Origin: Paenibacillus psychroresistens
GTDB lineage: Bacteria; Bacillota; Bacilli; Paenibacillales; NBRC-103111
Direction: 5' to 3'
DNA length: 64,000 bases
Assembly (NCBI RefSeq): GCF_009728935.1
Contig: NZ_CP034235.1
Coordinates: 3,138,001-3,202,000 of the forward strand
Shown: positions 62,673 to 64,000 of the stretch, piece by piece
Layout: every line of letters starts with the position of its first letter
Position numbering within the stretch: the first letter of the stretch is position 1
Notes under the pieces: generated by a model
Database searches by the model: none
Told to the model about the DNA's origin: nothing
The model's input: only the letters and a program-made list of their open reading frames with translations
Program-made: the position numbers and the translations under genes

Positions 62673-62694
62673 AGTTGCCCGTTAACAGTATATA
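62673..62694 (+). repeat. Inverted-repeat arm downstream of ald
   Basis: AGTTGCCCGTTAACAGTATA lies 30 nt after the ald stop. With the preceding AATA it matches the right arm at 29223-29244 at 23 of 24 positions. A weak opposite arm (ATATACT...GTTAA) lies just before it, so it might also act as a hairpin; A-rich rather than T-rich bases follow. Confidence 0.6.
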
Positions 62695-62720
62695 AAAAAG
62701 TTTAGTAAAAGAGGTGCAGT

Positions 62721-62954
62721 ATGGTTTTCTCATTTCGCAAGTTCAAGCGGCGGTTGAAGTTTCTTTTGCAGCTATTCATCTTGACTGTTCTTTTCTACTA
62801 TTCCTTAAATCTCGTTACGAGATGGATTGAGCCTGTGCAAAAATATCGAACGCCATCGGGTCATTCGGTGAAGGTATTTCAGGAAGAAATGTTAATTGAG
62901 CAACGACAAACAATCAAAGATCGGTTAGCGATGTTTTATTGGATAGGCGAATAA
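62721..62954 (+). CDS. YqzK-type (DUF4227) small membrane protein
   Basis: A 77-residue protein with a basic N-terminus (FRKFKRRLK), one membrane helix (FLLQLFILTVLFYYSLNLV) and a short outer domain with RYRTPSGHSVKVFQ-like KYRTPSGHSVKVFQ. It keeps the B. subtilis place between fur and xerD (yqzK). AGAGGTG precedes the ATG. Function unknown. Confidence 0.83.
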   Translation: MVFSFRKFKRRLKFLLQLFILTVLFYYSLNLVTRWIEPVQKYRTPSGHSVKVFQEEMLIEQRQTIKDRLAMFYWIGE

Positions 62955-63018
62955 AGCAGGAATTGACAAGCTTCGCGTTGAATTCGTAATTGAAGTTATG
63001 ACGAGGAGTTCGATTGCG

Positions 63019-63918
63019 ATGAAACAACAGCTGCTGATTTTTATTCAATATGTATCGGTTGAGAAGGGGCTTGCCCAGAATACGCTTGAATCTTACGAGC
63101 GCGATATTACGCAATATCTTGAATTTGTCGAAAAAAGCGGCATCACTCAATTGAAAGATACTAAAAAACTAACCATCCAAAATTATTTATTACAGCTCAA
63201 AAAGTTAGGACGGGCGTCTTCCTCCATCACTAGAAGCATGGTGTCGATTCGCTCTTTTTATCAATTTTTGGTGAGAGAGCGGATGCTGGAATTAGACCCT
63301 TCTTTAAATATGGAATCCCCCCGCTTAGTCAAAAGATTACCCAAAGTTTTATCCATTCAAGAGGTTGAAGCCTTGCTTGAAGCACCTGAGACAAGTACGC
63401 CTTATGGAATGCGTGATAAAGCTATGTTAGAATTATTATATGCAACCGGAATTCGAGTTTCTGAGTTGGTTAACTTAAATGCGGGGCATGTCAATTTAGG
63501 GATGGGCTTTGTTCGCTGTATCGGCAAAGGCTCTAAGGAACGGATTATCCCATTAGGCAGAATTGCTGCTAAGTGGCTCAATGAGTATCTGCAAATTATG
63601 CGTCGTCAATTATTAAGAGAATCCAAATTAGATGATGCTTTATTCATTAATCACTTGGGAACCCGTCTCACCAGACAGGGCTTTTGGAAAATAATTAAAA
63701 AATACGGCCGCGAAGCACAGATTCTTAAAGAGATTACACCCCATACTCTGCGTCATTCCTTCGCAACTCATTTGTTGGATAATGGTGCAGATTTAAGAGC
63801 AGTTCAGGAAATGCTTGGGCATGCGGATATATCGACTACCCAGATTTACACCCATGTCAGCAAAACACGTATGAAAGAAGTTTACAACCTTACACACCCA
63901 AGGGCCAAAATAGAATAG
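63019..63918 (+). CDS. xerD: Site-specific tyrosine recombinase XerD
   Basis: A 299-residue recombinase that resolves chromosome dimers at dif with XerC. An N-terminal SAM-like core-binding domain (IQYVSVEKGLAQNTLESYERDI) is followed by the catalytic domain with Arg in LLYATGIRVSELVNL, Lys in GKGSKERIIPLG, HTLRHSFATHLLDNG, and the nucleophile Tyr in TTQIYTHVS. ATG 62998 is in frame but lies before the GAGGAG ribosome site; the ATG at 63019 has correct spacing. Gene order fur-yqzK-xerD-deoB as in B. subtilis supports XerD (RipX). Confidence 0.94.
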   Translation: MKQQLLIFIQYVSVEKGLAQNTLESYERDITQYLEFVEKSGITQLKDTKKLTIQNYLLQLKKLGRASSSITRSMVSIRSFYQFLVRERMLELDPSLNMESPRLVKRLPKVLSIQEVEALLEAPETSTPYGMRDKAMLELLYATGIRVSELVNLNAGHVNLGMGFVRCIGKGSKERIIPLGRIAAKWLNEYLQIMRRQLLRESKLDDALFINHLGTRLTRQGFWKIIKKYGREAQILKEITPHTLRHSFATHLLDNGADLRAVQEMLGHADISTTQIYTHVSKTRMKEVYNLTHPRAKIE

Positions 63919-63928
63919 GCGGGATGCT

Positions 63929-64000
63929 ATGAAATTTCAAAGAATTTGCTTCGTTGTCTTGGATAGTGTAGGAATAGGCGAACTTCCGGATGCTCCTCAG
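63929..64000 (+). CDS. deoB: Phosphopentomutase (first 24 codons; cut by window end)
   Basis: The first 24 residues read MKFQRICFVVLDSVGIGE followed by LPDAPQ, the N-terminal metal-binding strand of phosphopentomutase (VxLDSxGxGxxPDA), where the Asp binds manganese. It begins 11 nt after xerD behind GGCGGGATG, and xerD-deoB(drm) is the B. subtilis order. It interconverts ribose 1- and 5-phosphates in nucleoside salvage. Confidence 0.9.
   Translation, partial: MKFQRICFVVLDSVGIGELPDAPQ

Overview
The window is a low-GC Bacillota chromosome fragment that most resembles Paenibacillus or a close relative. Supporting signs are endospore genes (spoIIM, a MciZ-like inhibitor), an SLH-anchored giant surface protein, YesM/YesN-type two-component pairs beside sugar ABC transporters, and the B. 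subtilis-like order spoIIM - fur - yqzK - xerD - deoB at the right end. I found no rRNA, tRNA, CRISPR array, intact insertion sequence or prophage.

Layout. 1-3.8 kb: the end of an SsuABC/TauABC-type transporter (binding protein cut by the window edge) with a flavin-dependent monooxygenase of the NtaA/DszA type, probably for organosulfur scavenging. 3.9-6.7 kb: a 25-residue membrane microprotein, YcnI- and YcnJ-like copper genes on the minus strand, and a divergent second Fur paralogue with a Per/Fur box. 6.8-13.8 kb: a Fur-boxed propeller-like gene with a frameshift, a wrecked ABC exporter copy, nrdIEF (class Ib ribonucleotide reductase) behind a pair of NrdR boxes, and the intact ABC exporter paralogue. 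13.87-14.58 kb: a 51-bp intergenic tandem array of stem-loops. 14.8-24.1 kb: a sugar-acid locus with a YesM/YesN pair, a carbohydrate ABC transporter, a galactonate-dehydratase-like enolase and a short-chain dehydrogenase. 24.1-26.2 kb: an iron-starvation operon behind an essentially perfect Fur box, encoding a flavodoxin, a RecB/Cas4-like cysteine protein and an intact propeller-like protein related to the broken gene at 6.9 kb.

26.3-42.4 kb: an MFS exporter, a response regulator with a SARP-like output, a 1,027-residue hybrid kinase, an HD-GYP protein and a 2,857-residue SLH protein. The exporter, kinase and SLH genes share a promoter layout: two TTCA-containing heptamers 11 bp apart, then exactly 10 nt to a -10 hexamer. 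I read this as a candidate regulon of the locus's own response regulator. 42.5-51.5 kb: aldo/keto reductase with a divergent MerR regulator and a 19-bp-spacer promoter, msrAB, a methyltransferase-like protein, the bkd E1alpha/E1beta/E2 operon, a Prli42-like microprotein and a PepT-like peptidase. 51.7-64 kb: a propeller-containing orphan sensor kinase, mciZ, nudF, an endonuclease Q family gene, an acyltransferase, spoIIM, fur, an intracellular-type subtilase, ald flanked by inverted repeats, yqzK, xerD and the first 24 codons of deoB.

The most interesting signals are the shared 11-bp direct-repeat promoters, the Fur-controlled flavodoxin/RecB-like/propeller operon with its decayed paralogue near nrdIEF, the 51-bp stem-loop array, and the dispersed terminal-inverted-repeat-like palindromes. 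All assignments are by eye; no database search was run.
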